Made by a program: the position numbers and the translations under genes. Positions 42,451-50,932 of a DNA stretch of 64,000 bases are shown piece after piece. Numbering within the stretch: position 1 is the stretch's first letter; each line of letters starts with the position of its first letter. The notes below the pieces were generated by a model, which saw only the letters and a program-made list of their open reading frames with translations, did not search any database and was not told the DNA's origin. This DNA is from an uncultured Coriobacteriaceae bacterium. GTDB lineage: Bacteria > Actinomycetota > Coriobacteriia > Coriobacteriales > Atopobiaceae. The stretch covers positions 62,001 to 126,000 of the forward strand of contig CADBYM010000002.1 in NCBI GenBank assembly GCA_902798915.1, read 5' to 3'.

Positions 42451-44910
42451 CTAGTCAAGCACCCGAATCTCGGCAACGAAGAGCGTGCGATACGGCCCTG
42501 GCGTAAGATGGGGATTCCAGTACGGATCCCCCTCGCCCACGTACTTGGGCCAGCGCTGCATCATGATGCCGAGCGCATGGGCGGAGTTCGTCCGCTTGAC
42601 GGGCGTTTCGTTCGCGCCGCGCGATATTGACTCGTAGTGATACAGCTCCACCTGCGGCTCGTACACCACGAGCTTGCCCCTACTGCGCAAACGCAGACAA
42701 AAGTCCGTGTCGTTGAAGTCGTTGGGCAGCCCCTCGTCAAGCCCACCCAGCTCGTCGAAGGTCGATCGCGCGACCATCAGACACGCGGCCGTCACCGCAG
42801 AGAGGTCCTGCGTGAGCTGCAGGGAATCGAAGTACGCATGCGAGTTGCGATCGAGCTTGCGCCCGATGTGGTCATAGATTCCCCGATGCACGAAGACGCC
42901 CGCATGCTGGATGAGCTCATCCGGGTAGATGAGCTTCACGCCCACGCACCCCACGTCCGCCCGCTGGCACTGACCGACCATGAGCTCGAGCCAGTCAGGC
43001 GTTATTATCGAAACATCATTGTTGAGCAACAGTATGTAGTCGCCGCACGACTGTGACACACCGTAGTTGACGCTCTTCGAGAAGTTGAACGTGCCGTCGG
43101 ACTCATGCCGCACCACCTTGATGCGCTCGTCTGAGGCCAGCGAGTCGTAGTAGGCGAACGTCTCGTCCTCCGTGCTGTTGTTCTCGACGACGACGACCTC
43201 GTAGTTCTGGTACGTGCTCACCTCTCGGATGGAATCGAGGCAGCGACGCAGCACGGGCACCATGTCCTTGTTGGGAATGACGATGGAGACCAGGGGCTCG
43301 CCCACCACGTCGTAGCGCACGCGATAGGTGTTGGGCGTCTCTGGACGCGCCGTCACCTGAGCCGGTATGCCACAGCGATCGAGATGCGCCTGCACCGAGC
43401 GCACGCCCGAGGAGGTCGTGTATTCCTTCGCCTCTCCCCCACCAGCCGTCGACTGCTCGTGAATGCGCCAGTGATACAGCACGTTCCTCACGTGGTACAC
43501 GTTGCGCGCCCGCTCTCCCGCAAAGAGGGATAGGTAGTGGTCGAGCGTCCCCTCGCACTGGCGGCAGTCCTCAGGTAGCTGCAATGCAATCGAACGGCGC
43601 ACGGTGAGCATGTGGCACACACAGTTGGTGGAGCGCAACAGGTCAAGGTTCCAGTCGGGCTTCATGAACGGGTCCCGATAATGGCCGTTGCACAACTTGT
43701 CCTCGTCGCAATAGAGCAGGTCCGTCTGCGGGTGGCGTTCGATGCCCTCCATGTAGCGATACAAGAGGTCGGGCTCGATCACGTCGTCGTGGTCGAGGAA
43801 CGAGACGAAGTCCCCGGTCGCCTCTGCAATGCCGCGCAGTGTGTTGCCCGTAATGCCTTCGTTGCGCTCGAGCGTGACCACACGCACGCGGGCATCCTGC
43901 TCGGCATAGGCAGCAATGGCCTGCGAGAGTTCGGCATCCTCCGGACTCGCGTTGAGCAGCAAAAGCTCGAATTTGCCGTACGTCTGGTTAAGCACGGAGC
44001 GCACCATCTGGTGAAGGAACTCGAGCGGCGTGCGATAGAGCGGCACGATAACAGAGAAGGTCACGTCCTGCTCGAAGGTGTGGCCGCGTTGCAGGTCGAT
44101 GTTTCGCGAGGACGTGCGCAGGCGCTCGAAGAACCACCTCTCGTACTGGTCGTCCACGATCTCTTGCGAGTCGGCGCCGGCAGCGACGGTCATGTCGCGC
44201 CAACCCGCCTCGCATTCGCGCAGGAAGAAGTCCTCATAGACGACGAAGCCGTCCATGAGGTCGGTCTGCGGGCTGCGCGCCCACACGATGAGCCAGTCGG
44301 ACTGCGCGCTCATGGGAATTCTCGCAGAGAAGCTGAGGCGCCGCTCGTAGATGCCCTCGCTGCATTGCAGCGTGTCGCCCATGTCCACCCAGTCGCCGAG
44401 CGTGACGTCCTGGCCCACCGCACCAAGGAAGCTCAGCTCCAGCGGTGCCTCCGCAACCGCTCGATCGCGCGTCTTGATCGAGACGACCCCGCGAAAGACG
44501 TCGCAGCCGCCCGTAGGGTTCCACACAAGCCCGGTGAAGTCCACGAACACCCCCTGCGGGCGCGTCCAGATGTCGCAGTTGCGAATCTTCTCTGTGACGG
44601 GATTGTGCAGGGCGGTATTTGCACGGGAATGCATCTTTGCGACGAAGGCGGCAACGGTCTTGGTGAACTCCTGCGACCCACCCTCGTCATCGTAGACGCG
44701 CACACTCACCAGCTGCGTCACCCGAACGACCGCCAACACAAGCACCCATCCCTCCAGGTCGGGCAGGCGCAGCACGTAGGCGGGAAGCGGCACCCCCTCC
44801 TTGGTGCGCGAACTCGCCTCGAGGCGTGCGCCCGGTGCGATGTCGGTGCTCGTCAAATGGATAAAAATCTTTCCGCGGCCACGCGTGGTCTCGCCAAAGC
44901 GCAGGTTCAT
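42451..44910 (-). CDS. large bi-domain GT2 glycosyltransferase
   Basis: This 819-residue protein has an N-terminal beta-rich region (about 1-270) and two GT-A domains. The first (about 285-480) has FSVIVPLYRTP and FLDHDD (373-376); the second (about 535-770) has PLVSIVIPNKD, VENNST, LLNNDV (NND 630-632) and DFNDTDFCLRL. Both keep their metal-binding aspartates, so the enzyme may add two sugars in turn, as in bifunctional rhamnan or O-antigen transferases. The product is probably part of the cell-wall glycan. AGGAG precedes the ATG by seven bases and a TACAAT -10-like box lies about 34 bases before it. It is divergent from the ABC exporter ATPase gene. Confidence 0.9.
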   Translation of the reverse strand: MNLRFGETTRGRGKIFIHLTSTDIAPGARLEASSRTKEGVPLPAYVLRLPDLEGWVLVLAVVRVTQLVSVRVYDDEGGSQEFTKTVAAFVAKMHSRANTALHNPVTEKIRNCDIWTRPQGVFVDFTGLVWNPTGGCDVFRGVVSIKTRDRAVAEAPLELSFLGAVGQDVTLGDWVDMGDTLQCSEGIYERRLSFSARIPMSAQSDWLIVWARSPQTDLMDGFVVYEDFFLRECEAGWRDMTVAAGADSQEIVDDQYERWFFERLRTSSRNIDLQRGHTFEQDVTFSVIVPLYRTPLEFLHQMVRSVLNQTYGKFELLLLNASPEDAELSQAIAAYAEQDARVRVVTLERNEGITGNTLRGIAEATGDFVSFLDHDDVIEPDLLYRYMEGIERHPQTDLLYCDEDKLCNGHYRDPFMKPDWNLDLLRSTNCVCHMLTVRRSIALQLPEDCRQCEGTLDHYLSLFAGERARNVYHVRNVLYHWRIHEQSTAGGGEAKEYTTSSGVRSVQAHLDRCGIPAQVTARPETPNTYRVRYDVVGEPLVSIVIPNKDMVPVLRRCLDSIREVSTYQNYEVVVVENNSTEDETFAYYDSLASDERIKVVRHESDGTFNFSKSVNYGVSQSCGDYILLLNNDVSIITPDWLELMVGQCQRADVGCVGVKLIYPDELIQHAGVFVHRGIYDHIGRKLDRNSHAYFDSLQLTQDLSAVTAACLMVARSTFDELGGLDEGLPNDFNDTDFCLRLRSRGKLVVYEPQVELYHYESISRGANETPVKRTNSAHALGIMMQRWPKYVGEGDPYWNPHLTPGPYRTLFVAEIRVLD

Positions 44911-45077
44911 GGTTGCTCCTCATCGTCGCTTGCAGCAATCCATTGTACGCAATGTCTCCTGCCGAGGTTGCCCGCGACGCAGGCAATGACTCCCATCGGT
45001 AGATTTTGACCTCGTCATGCAAAAGGCTGCGCGCTCGGCTATCCTGTATGCTGCTCGCCAAAGAGAAGGGATTGAGC

Positions 45078-46142
45078 TTGGAATCGTGGGAGCCATCCTA
45101 TACCGTCGACTGGTCGAAGTGGGAGTCCGAGGGACACGTCGACCTCTACATGCACGTCGACGGTTGCGACGCCTCGGACTTTCGCTACGCATATTCGTGG
45201 CAGCTCGCCAACGGCTCGGGGTTCTGGGCTTCCGGCATCACCTACATGCCGATGTTTGGCTTCATCATCCCCTTCGAAGCGAACTTCATCGTGACCTGCA
45301 CCTTCATTGACCCCGAGGGCACCATGAAGTCCCTGACCTGCAACCTTCCCGTAGGGAAGCGCGGCGAACAGCAGAGCCTCGCCAAGCGTGCCATCTCCCC
45401 CGACGCCGAGACGGCCATCACGGTGAAGGACGTCTCGATGGTCTTCAACATCGCCTCCGAGCAATATAACTCCCTCAAGGAGTACTTCATCGCGCTCAAT
45501 CGCCACGAACTCAACTTCAAGGCGTTCCGCGCACTCGACCACGTCTCGTTCGAGGTCCATCGAGGCGAGGCGTTCGGACTCGTCGGCACCAACGGCTCGG
45601 GCAAGTCCACCATGCTCAAGATCATCGCGGGCGTCCTGCAGGCATCCGAGGGCACGTGCGAGGTCGTGGGAAGCATCGCGCCTCTCATCGAGCTCGGCGC
45701 GGGCTTCGACATGGAACTCACCGCGAAGGAGAACATCTACCTCAACGGATCGCTGCTTGGCTACCGCCGGGAGTTCATCGACGAGCGGTTTGACTCCATC
45801 GTGGAGTTCGCAGAACTCGGCGACTTCATGGACATGCCCCTCAAGAACTACTCGAGCGGCATGGTCGCCCGCATCGCCTTCGCCATCGCCACCGTCACCG
45901 AGCCCGACATCCTCATCGTGGACGAGACCCTCTCGGTCGGCGACTTCTTGTTCCAGCGCAAGTGCGAGGACCGCATACAGGAGCTCGTCTCGTCAGGCAA
46001 GGTAACGGTCCTGCTCGTGAGCCACAGCATCGACCTCGTGGAAAGCATCTGCGACCGTGTGTGCTGGATCGAAAAGGGCAAGATGCGCATGGTCGGCCCC
46101 ACGCGCGAGGTGTGCAAGGCCTACCGCGAGCTGGGCATGTAA
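45078..46142 (+). CDS. polysaccharide ABC exporter ATPase (Wzt/TagH-like) with N-terminal extra domain
   Basis: This protein of about 354 residues has an ABC domain (about 112-354) with Walker A GTNGSGKST (170-178), signature NYSSGMVAR, Walker B ILIVDET and SHS. The long form of the N-terminal ABC strand (MVFNIASEQYNSLKEYF) and GSIAPLIELGAGFD are typical of Wzt/TagH/RgpD ATPases that export lipid-linked glycans. Instead of a C-terminal sugar-binding domain it carries about 110 N-terminal residues with a beta-rich, Trp/Tyr-rich pattern. No permease partner is adjacent. The TTG at 45078 is preferred because GAAGGG lies seven bases upstream; ATG at 45048 would add ten residues without a ribosome site. 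Confidence 0.87.
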   Translation: MESWEPSYTVDWSKWESEGHVDLYMHVDGCDASDFRYAYSWQLANGSGFWASGITYMPMFGFIIPFEANFIVTCTFIDPEGTMKSLTCNLPVGKRGEQQSLAKRAISPDAETAITVKDVSMVFNIASEQYNSLKEYFIALNRHELNFKAFRALDHVSFEVHRGEAFGLVGTNGSGKSTMLKIIAGVLQASEGTCEVVGSIAPLIELGAGFDMELTAKENIYLNGSLLGYRREFIDERFDSIVEFAELGDFMDMPLKNYSSGMVARIAFAIATVTEPDILIVDETLSVGDFLFQRKCEDRIQELVSSGKVTVLLVSHSIDLVESICDRVCWIEKGKMRMVGPTREVCKAYRELGM

Positions 46143-46148
46143 GCGATC

Positions 46149-46829
46149 ATGAGGATACTGGCCGTCATACCCGCCTACAACGAGGAGGCGTGCATCGAGC
46201 AGACGGTGCGCTCGCTCGTCGAGACGTGCCCCGACATCGACTACCTCGTCGTGAATGACGGCTCCACCGATGCCACCGGGCGCATCTTGGACGAGCGGGG
46301 ACTCGCCCATGTGGACCTGCCCATCAACACCGGGCTCGCCTCGGGCTTCCAGACGGGCATGAAGTACGCGCAACGCCACGGCTATGATGCCGCGGTACAG
46401 TTCGACGCTGATGGGCAGCACCTGCCCGAGTACATCCCCGCAATGGCGGACGCCCTCGTCGAGCAGGATGCCGACGTCGTCATCGCCTCACGGGTGCTCG
46501 CCGGCGAGCGCCTGGGAGGCGCGCGCGGCATCGGCTCGCGCCTCATCAGCACGCTCGTCCACCTCACCGGAGGCGTGCGCCTTACCGACCCCACCTCGGG
46601 CATGCGCATGTACAACGCACGAATGATTCGGCTCTTCGCGGAGGGCTACGACCTCACACCCGAGCCCGACACCATCGCCCTGGTCGCTCGCAAGGGAGGC
46701 GCGGTAGTGGAGATTCCCGCCCACATGCAGGAGCGTCAGGGTGGGCAGAGCTACCTCGACCTCTCGCACGTGGTCCGCTACATGGCCCGCACCTGCGCCT
46801 CCATCCTTCTCTTCCAGTGGTTCAGATAG
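46149..46829 (+). CDS. DPM-like GT2 glycosyltransferase
   Basis: This 226-residue cytoplasmic-face enzyme is a compact GT2 of the dolichyl-phosphate mannose synthase type: VIPAYNEE (7-14), VNDGST (35-40), FDADGQH and DPTSGMRMYN. Such proteins transfer a sugar from a nucleotide donor to undecaprenyl phosphate, making a donor for extracytoplasmic transferases. It has no membrane helices of its own. The next gene (DUF2304) begins nine bases later and is a frequent partner of this enzyme class. It begins six bases after the ABC ATPase stop, with no strong ribosome site, so it probably depends on coupling. Confidence 0.9.
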   Translation: MRILAVIPAYNEEACIEQTVRSLVETCPDIDYLVVNDGSTDATGRILDERGLAHVDLPINTGLASGFQTGMKYAQRHGYDAAVQFDADGQHLPEYIPAMADALVEQDADVVIASRVLAGERLGGARGIGSRLISTLVHLTGGVRLTDPTSGMRMYNARMIRLFAEGYDLTPEPDTIALVARKGGAVVEIPAHMQERQGGQSYLDLSHVVRYMARTCASILLFQWFR

Positions 46830-46837
46830 GACATGCC

Positions 46838-47188
46838 ATGTCGTTCTCGCTTCGCGTCCTCTGCATCGTCGGCGCCGCCGCCACGTTCCTCATCGTCACC
46901 AACAGCATCCGTCGCTCGCGCATGCGCATGGACGATGCCATCTTCTGGGTCGTCATGTGTCTAGGGCTTGTGATTGTCGCGATCTTTCCGGGCATCGCGA
47001 CGACGCTCTCGCAGCTGTTGGGGTTCCAGGCGCCAAGCAACTTCGTGTTTCTCGCCGTCATAGCCATCCTGCTCATCAAGCTCTTCACGCTCTCTACGGA
47101 GGTCTCGGCACTGAAGAGCCGCGTCAACGAGCTCGCCCAGGAGGAGGCGCTCCGCTCGCCCACGGAGGCACCCCCAGACGCGGACTAG
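46838..47188 (+). CDS. DUF2304 small membrane protein
   Basis: This 116-residue protein has three hydrophobic helices (about 5-24, 36-55 and 65-85) followed by a short helical, charged tail (LSTEVSALKSRVNELAQEE). This is the layout of DUF2304 proteins, which sit next to DPM-like glycosyltransferases in cell-wall glycan loci and may anchor them or help flip their polyprenyl-linked product. AGGA lies about eight bases before the ATG. Its TAG stop interlocks with the stop of the convergent gene through the shared bases CTAG. Confidence 0.85.
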   Translation: MSFSLRVLCIVGAAATFLIVTNSIRRSRMRMDDAIFWVVMCLGLVIVAIFPGIATTLSQLLGFQAPSNFVFLAVIAILLIKLFTLSTEVSALKSRVNELAQEEALRSPTEAPPDAD

Positions 47189-48042
47189 AGCTCGTTGCTG
47201 GCAGCGCTACGCGCGTACATGCGGTGCAGCGCCTTTGCGACAGGCGCGGGCCAGAACCGTCGGAACATCTCCAGGTCCTCGTCCGAGCGCACGTTGTTCT
47301 CGATGAGCGCCGTGGTGGCCGACCCTTCGTGAATGCGATGGTGCATGAGGACGCGCGGCACGTAGACGAAGTCGCCTTCCCGTCTGGTGAACCGCTCCCA
47401 CGTGTCCCAGTCCAAGTTGCACTGCATCGCCGTTCGGAACGGCGGGGAGGGGCAGTTTTGGACGGCAAGCGTCACCGAGGGGCAGCAAATCGACGAGCCA
47501 AGGCTCAGCGCCATGCGACGCACTCGCTCGCTTGACGACCAGCGCCTCACGCGCAGGGGCAGCAGGAGCAGGCGCTTGATTCGCAACAGCTCATTCGAGT
47601 CGACAAAAGCGCCATTGCGAATCTCGCCATAGTCGCAAAAGAAGATGATCGGCTTGCGCGCCGTAGACATCGCCTCCACGACCTCGCGCGCATACGACTG
47701 CCCATAGACGTCATCCTGGTGCGCGATGGTCACGTAGCGGCCCGTCGCGCACGAATAGGCAAAGTTCCAATCTTGGCCGATGCCATGCTCGCCCTCGTTC
47801 ACCCACACGGGAAGGTCGTACGCGCGCGCAAGCCCACTGAGCCAGTCGCTCGGCGTGGACGTAGCTATAAATACCTCGCTGTCGCCGAAGCTCTGCGCAA
47901 GGACGGACTCGATGCACTCGCGCAGGTAGGGGCTCTGCCCGTACGCACAGATCGCAAAGGAATGGTCAGGCGCGCTACGCAACGCATCATCCAAGGCAAG
48001 GCCTCCCCCGATTCCGCGCGGCGTGGCCACGCGACGCCGCAT
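47185..48042 (-). CDS. GT2 glycosyltransferase
   Basis: This 285-residue protein has a GT-A domain starting near residue 28 (HSFAICAYGQSPYLRECIESVLAQS) with the metal site HQDD replacing the usual DxD, and MHHRIHEGSATT near the end, typical of GT2 enzymes in glycan loci. The first DDGS-like segment reads IATSTPSDW, so its nucleotide contact differs from the standard form. The sugar is unknown. It is the only minus-strand gene between plus-strand genes from 45.1 to 56.4 kb, convergent with DUF2304 and divergent from the GT4 gene 76 bases away. Confidence 0.82.
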   Translation of the reverse strand: MRRRVATPRGIGGGLALDDALRSAPDHSFAICAYGQSPYLRECIESVLAQSFGDSEVFIATSTPSDWLSGLARAYDLPVWVNEGEHGIGQDWNFAYSCATGRYVTIAHQDDVYGQSYAREVVEAMSTARKPIIFFCDYGEIRNGAFVDSNELLRIKRLLLLPLRVRRWSSSERVRRMALSLGSSICCPSVTLAVQNCPSPPFRTAMQCNLDWDTWERFTRREGDFVYVPRVLMHHRIHEGSATTALIENNVRSDEDLEMFRRFWPAPVAKALHRMYARSAASNEL

Positions 48043-48118
48043 ATTGTGTGGCCCACCGATTCACACGGGCCGCCCCTCGATTATCTGCGATAATACCGGG
48101 GTTGATTCAAGGAGACAC

Positions 48119-49282
48119 ATGACACACAACAACGACGCAACAGCAATCCGCGGCTGCTACCTCCACTACCGTGACGTGACGGAACGCAATCCCCGTCCCA
48201 CCGGCATCGACAAGAAGGTGGCCGGTCACATTGCGGCATTCAATCACGCCGGGCTGAACTGCGAGTTCATCCAGTGCGCACAGCCCGAGACCCTGATTCC
48301 CACCGTAGTCTCGTGCCTTCCGTTCGCAAACGACGGCGTCAACTGGCCCAGCGCATCGCGCATCGAAGGACTCGACTTCATGTACATCAGACGTCCTCGC
48401 TTCGCAAGTCGGGAGCTCGTGGCGTTCCTGCGGAAGGTCAAGCAGCTCAACCCCTCCATTCGCATCCTGTATGAGGTTCCCACGTATCCCTACGACGGCG
48501 AGATGGAGTCCCTGCACATGCGGCCAGCCGGGCGCAAGGACCGCATGTGGCGTACCCACCTGCACAAGTACGTGAGTCGTATCCCCTACCTTGCCTCCGA
48601 GGAGCACGACACCATCTTTGGCTGTCGCGGCATCCGCATCAGCAACGGCATCGACCTGAGCAACCTCCAGACGAGGCGCGCCCATGCGTATGGCCACGAT
48701 TCGCTGAGCATCATATCGGTGGCCATGTTCATGCCGTGGCACGGCATCGACCGGCTCATCTCCGGCCTGGCCGCATACCGACGAGCGGGCGGCACGAGGA
48801 ACATCACCGTGCACCTCGTGGGAGAGGGCGAGGCGCAGCCGCAGCTCACGCGACAGGCCAAGCGTGCCGGCGTCGACGACATGATCGTCTTCCACGGGCG
48901 CATGTCCATCGACGAGTTTGACCATCTCTACGACGAGAGCGACGTCGCCATCGAGTGCCTCGCGAACTATCGCAAGGGCATCCACCAGTCCTCCTCCCTC
49001 AAGAGCCGCGAGTACCTGGCCAAGGGCATCCCCTTCGTCTACGCTGGGGTGATCGACACGTTTGTCAACGACCCCGTGGACTTTTGCCTGCAGGTGCCGG
49101 AGCGCGACGAGCCTCTCGACATGGAGAAGCTCATCGAATTCTGCGACGCCCTCTATGACCACGAATCGCCCCAAGCACTTGCCGGGCGCATGCGGGCATA
49201 CGCCCAGGAGCACGTCAGCATGGACGCGACGATGCGTCCCGTCATCGATTATCTATTGGAAACCTGTAACCACGACCAGTGA
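48119..49282 (+). CDS. GT4-like glycosyltransferase
   Basis: This 387-residue protein has a GT-B fold pattern: an N-terminal acceptor domain with RNPRPTGIDKKVAGHIAAF and a C-terminal donor domain with ISVAMFMPWHGIDRLI, VHLVGEGEAQPQL and a Glu-containing segment SREYLAKGIPFVYAG, as in GT4 enzymes that use UDP- or GDP-sugars. It acts at the inner face of the membrane and probably adds one sugar of the repeat. AAGGAGACAC precedes the ATG. The next gene starts 15 bases after its stop, so it leads the operon with the amino-sugar cassette. Confidence 0.87.
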   Translation: MTHNNDATAIRGCYLHYRDVTERNPRPTGIDKKVAGHIAAFNHAGLNCEFIQCAQPETLIPTVVSCLPFANDGVNWPSASRIEGLDFMYIRRPRFASRELVAFLRKVKQLNPSIRILYEVPTYPYDGEMESLHMRPAGRKDRMWRTHLHKYVSRIPYLASEEHDTIFGCRGIRISNGIDLSNLQTRRAHAYGHDSLSIISVAMFMPWHGIDRLISGLAAYRRAGGTRNITVHLVGEGEAQPQLTRQAKRAGVDDMIVFHGRMSIDEFDHLYDESDVAIECLANYRKGIHQSSSLKSREYLAKGIPFVYAGVIDTFVNDPVDFCLQVPERDEPLDMEKLIEFCDALYDHESPQALAGRMRAYAQEHVSMDATMRPVIDYLLETCNHDQ

Positions 49283-49297
49283 GGCGAGGTGGTACTG

Positions 49298-50368
49298 ATG
49301 AGGTACGCGCTCATCGGCTGCGGCCGAATCTCCCCCAACCATATTGCGGCGGCGCGAAACAACGGCCTGGAGCTCGTCGGCATCTGTGACGTCGACGAGC
49401 TCGCCATGATGGACAAGGTCCGCAAGTTCGACCTGTGGGACGTTGCGCGCTATGCCGACTACCACGACCTGCTGGAACACGAGAGACCCGAACTGGTGGC
49501 CGTATGCACCGAGTCGGGCCGGCACGCTGCCATAGCGCTCGACTGCATCGACGCAGGTTGCAACCTCATCGTCGAGAAGCCCATCGCGCTCTCGCTCGCC
49601 GACGCCGACGAGATTATCCGCCGCGCGGAGGAGCGCGGCGTCAAGGTGTGCGCGAACCACCAGAACCGCTTCAACAAGTCCGTGCAGAAGATCCGCGAGG
49701 CCGTGGACCGCGGCCGCTTCGGGCGCATGTTCTACGGCACGGCCCACATCCGCTGGTGCCGCGACTGGGAGTACTATCACCGCGCGCCTTGGCGCGGCAC
49801 CTGGGAGCAGGACGGCGGCGCCCTCATGAACCAGTGCATCCACAACATCGACCTGCTGAGGTGGATGATGGGCGGCGAGGTAGAGACGGTCATGGGCATG
49901 ACCGACCGCCTCGACCACGACTACATCGAGGCCGAGGACCTCGGCATCGCCATCGTGCGCTTCCGCAATGGGTCATACGGCATCATCGAGGGCACGACCG
50001 ACGTCTATCCGCGCAACCTGGAGGAGACGCTCTACCTCTTCGGCGACAAGGGCACCGTGAAGGCGGGCGGCACCTCCGTCAACGTAATCGAGGAGTGGCG
50101 CTTCTCTGATCAGCTCGATGACCCCACACAGGTCGTCCGTGAGTTCGGCGAGAACCCGCCCAACGTCTACGGCTTCGGGCACACTCCCCTCTACGCCGAC
50201 GTCATCGACGCCATCCGCACCGACCGCGACCCCTACGTGGACGCGCGAGCTGGGCGTGACGCGCTCGAGCTCGTGCTCGCAATCTACAAGTCGCAGAAGA
50301 CGGGACTGCCGGTGCACCTCCCCATGGAGGACTTCTCGACCCTCGATATGGCAGGCGAGTTCGCGTGA
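49298..50368 (+). CDS. Gfo/Idh/MocA-family dehydrogenase (WbpB-like)
   Basis: This 356-residue enzyme has a Rossmann NAD(P) site IGCGRISPNHI (6-16), the EKP motif (about 92-94) of the Gfo/Idh/MocA family and a C-terminal alpha/beta domain. With the acyltransferase and PLP aminotransferase that follow it matches the WbpB-WbpD-WbpE set, in which WbpB oxidises C3 of a UDP-N-acetyl-glucosaminuronate so that WbpE can aminate it. That would yield a 2,3-diamino-uronic sugar. No UDP-GlcNAc 6-dehydrogenase (WbpA) is in the window. GAGGTGG precedes the ATG at 49298. The stop overlaps the GTG start of the next gene. Confidence 0.85.
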   Translation: MRYALIGCGRISPNHIAAARNNGLELVGICDVDELAMMDKVRKFDLWDVARYADYHDLLEHERPELVAVCTESGRHAAIALDCIDAGCNLIVEKPIALSLADADEIIRRAEERGVKVCANHQNRFNKSVQKIREAVDRGRFGRMFYGTAHIRWCRDWEYYHRAPWRGTWEQDGGALMNQCIHNIDLLRWMMGGEVETVMGMTDRLDHDYIEAEDLGIAIVRFRNGSYGIIEGTTDVYPRNLEETLYLFGDKGTVKAGGTSVNVIEEWRFSDQLDDPTQVVREFGENPPNVYGFGHTPLYADVIDAIRTDRDPYVDARAGRDALELVLAIYKSQKTGLPVHLPMEDFSTLDMAGEFA

Positions 50369-50931
50369 GTGGCTACTGGGCACACGAGAGCTCCTACGTC
50401 GACGAGGGCGCTGAGGTCGGCGAGGGAACCAAGGTCTGGCACTTCTGCCACGTGCAGTCCGGCGCCCGCGTGGGGCGCAACTGTTCGCTCGGCCAGAACG
50501 TGAACGTCGCGGGCGGCGCCGTGGTGGGCGACGGCTGCAGAATCCAGAACAACGTCTCCATCTACCGGGGAGTCGAGCTCGCGGACCACGTGTTCTGCGG
50601 TCCTTCGTGCGTCTTCACCAACGACCTCACGCCCCGGGCGGCCCACCCCAAAGGTCCGACCGGCTGGCTGCGCACGCAGGTTGGCGAGGGTGCCAGCATC
50701 GGCGCGAACGCCACGGTGGTGTGCGGCCACAACGTGGGTGCGTGGGCGATGGTTGGCGCGGGTGCCGTCGTCGCCTCCGACGTCCCCGCCCATGCCCTCG
50801 TGGTGGGCGTGCCGGCACGTCAGGTCGGCTGGGCGTGCGAGTGCGGAGCGCCCTTGCCAAAGACGCTCTCTTGTCCCGAATGCGGAAGGACGTACGAGGA
50901 GGTCGCAGGCGGCCTTGTGGAGGTGGTCTAG
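50365..50931 (+). CDS. sugar N-acetyltransferase, left-handed beta-helix (WbpD-like)
   Basis: This 188-residue protein has hexapeptide repeats (VGEGTKVW, VGRNCSLGQNVNV, VGDGCRIQNNVSI, IGANATVV, VGAGAVV) that form a left-handed beta-helix trimer, followed by a C-terminal zinc-ribbon-like tail with CECG and CPEC. This is the layout of WbpD-type UDP-2-acetamido-3-amino-2,3-dideoxy-glucuronate N-acetyltransferases, which use acetyl-CoA. The GTG start overlaps the stop of the dehydrogenase gene (GTGA), and the aminotransferase gene follows directly, so the three proteins are made together. Confidence 0.87.
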   Translation: MSGYWAHESSYVDEGAEVGEGTKVWHFCHVQSGARVGRNCSLGQNVNVAGGAVVGDGCRIQNNVSIYRGVELADHVFCGPSCVFTNDLTPRAAHPKGPTGWLRTQVGEGASIGANATVVCGHNVGAWAMVGAGAVVASDVPAHALVVGVPARQVGWACECGAPLPKTLSCPECGRTYEEVAGGLVEVV

Positions 50932-50932
50932 C

